6,095 bases of DNA from contig JAIRRM010000112.1 in assembly GCA_031255975.1 (NCBI GenBank), forward strand, positions 1-6,095, in the 5' to 3' direction. The DNA comes from Propionibacteriaceae bacterium (GTDB lineage: Bacteria > Actinomycetota > Actinomycetes > Propionibacteriales > Propionibacteriaceae). Shown piece after piece: positions 5,881-6,095 of the stretch (positions within the stretch are counted from its first letter, which is position 1; each line of letters starts with the position of its first letter). The notes below the pieces were generated by a model. The model was not told the DNA's origin, made no database searches, and worked only from the letters and a program-made list of their open reading frames with translations. Both the position numbers and the translations under genes were made by a program.

Positions 5881-6095
5881 TCAGTGACCTCCAGCCCCGA
5901 CGACCACGATCCGATTCGCCGCCGCGAGATGTGCTACCAAAACCGCATCGTTTTCCGCGACCCACACATCAAGCACCCAGTTTCCACCGTCCAGCAGCAA
6001 CTGTGGCGCGACGGCTACGGTGGCAGCCACCGGCGACACCACGGCGGAACTTCCGAACGAATCCAGACCGTTTGGCGGCGATTCCTCCGGCCCAG
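5881..6095 (-). CDS. Putative CpaB/SAF-like pilus assembly protein (C-terminal end only)
   Basis: Only the last 70 residues are in the window; the frame is open to the edge and ends at TGA 5883-5881, one nt before the CpaE-like ATG. A Ser/Pro-rich linker precedes a stretch of short beta strands (VAATVAVAPQLLLDGG, then WVLDVWVAENDAVLV) and an Ala-rich helix ending in NRIVVVGAGGH. This resembles the C-terminal 'strand, helix over AA-G-rich, strand' element of CpaB/RcpC-like proteins. In Tad loci a SAF-domain CpaB protein commonly sits just before CpaE. The assignment comes mostly from position; the SAF domain itself would be outside the window. It is probably translated in the same operon as the genes downstream. 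Confidence 0.5.
   Translation of the reverse strand, partial: GPEESPPNGLDSFGSSAVVSPVAATVAVAPQLLLDGGNWVLDVWVAENDAVLVAHLAAANRIVVVGAGGH

Overview
The window is a piece of a high-GC genome, almost certainly an actinobacterium. The gene set, the coding style (G or C at most third positions) and the branch-specific forms of the proteins (a short CpaE-like protein, a LysM membrane protein, two TadE-like minor pilins) all fit Actinomycetota. I cannot name a genus. Leucine TTA codons are fairly common here, which argues against a streptomycete with bldA-type TTA rarity.

Every gene I can support lies on the minus strand, so the locus reads from 6095 down to 1. It is a Tad (tight adherence)/Flp pilus operon, cut at both ends. 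In order of transcription: the C-terminal end of a CpaB/SAF-like protein (6095-5881), a CpaE/TadZ-like MinD-family protein (5879-5094), the secretion ATPase TadA/CpaF (5097-3745), the inner-membrane platform proteins TadB (3748-2867) and TadC (2874-1948), a small Flp-type pilin (1868-1662), a TadE-like minor pilin (1623-1261), a second TadE-like minor pilin (1166-711), and the N-terminal 236 residues of a membrane protein with a LysM domain (708-1, running off the window).

The upstream genes are tightly packed: a 1-nt gap, then overlaps of 4, 4 and 8 nt, which points to translational coupling of the machinery genes. The only untranslated stretches longer than 40 nt are the 79-nt purine-rich leader in front of flp and the 94-nt segment between the two TadE-like genes. 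Both contain candidate short ORFs that end on the start codon of the next gene. There is no convincing terminator, no RNA gene, no mobile element and no CRISPR. The operon promoter and the prepilin peptidase (TadV/CpaA) must lie outside the window.

Working model: CpaB-like and CpaE-like proteins help assemble and place the machine. TadA hydrolyses ATP at the cytoplasmic face of a TadB-TadC platform, which extrudes Flp pilin after leader removal. The two TadE-like proteins act as minor pilins. The LysM protein could tie the apparatus to peptidoglycan. The system is a known type. The parts worth a second look are the lysine-free P-loop of the CpaE-like protein, the off-register prepilin sites of Flp and the first TadE, an LPTTG motif inside the Flp leader, and the unusual A-rich flp leader.
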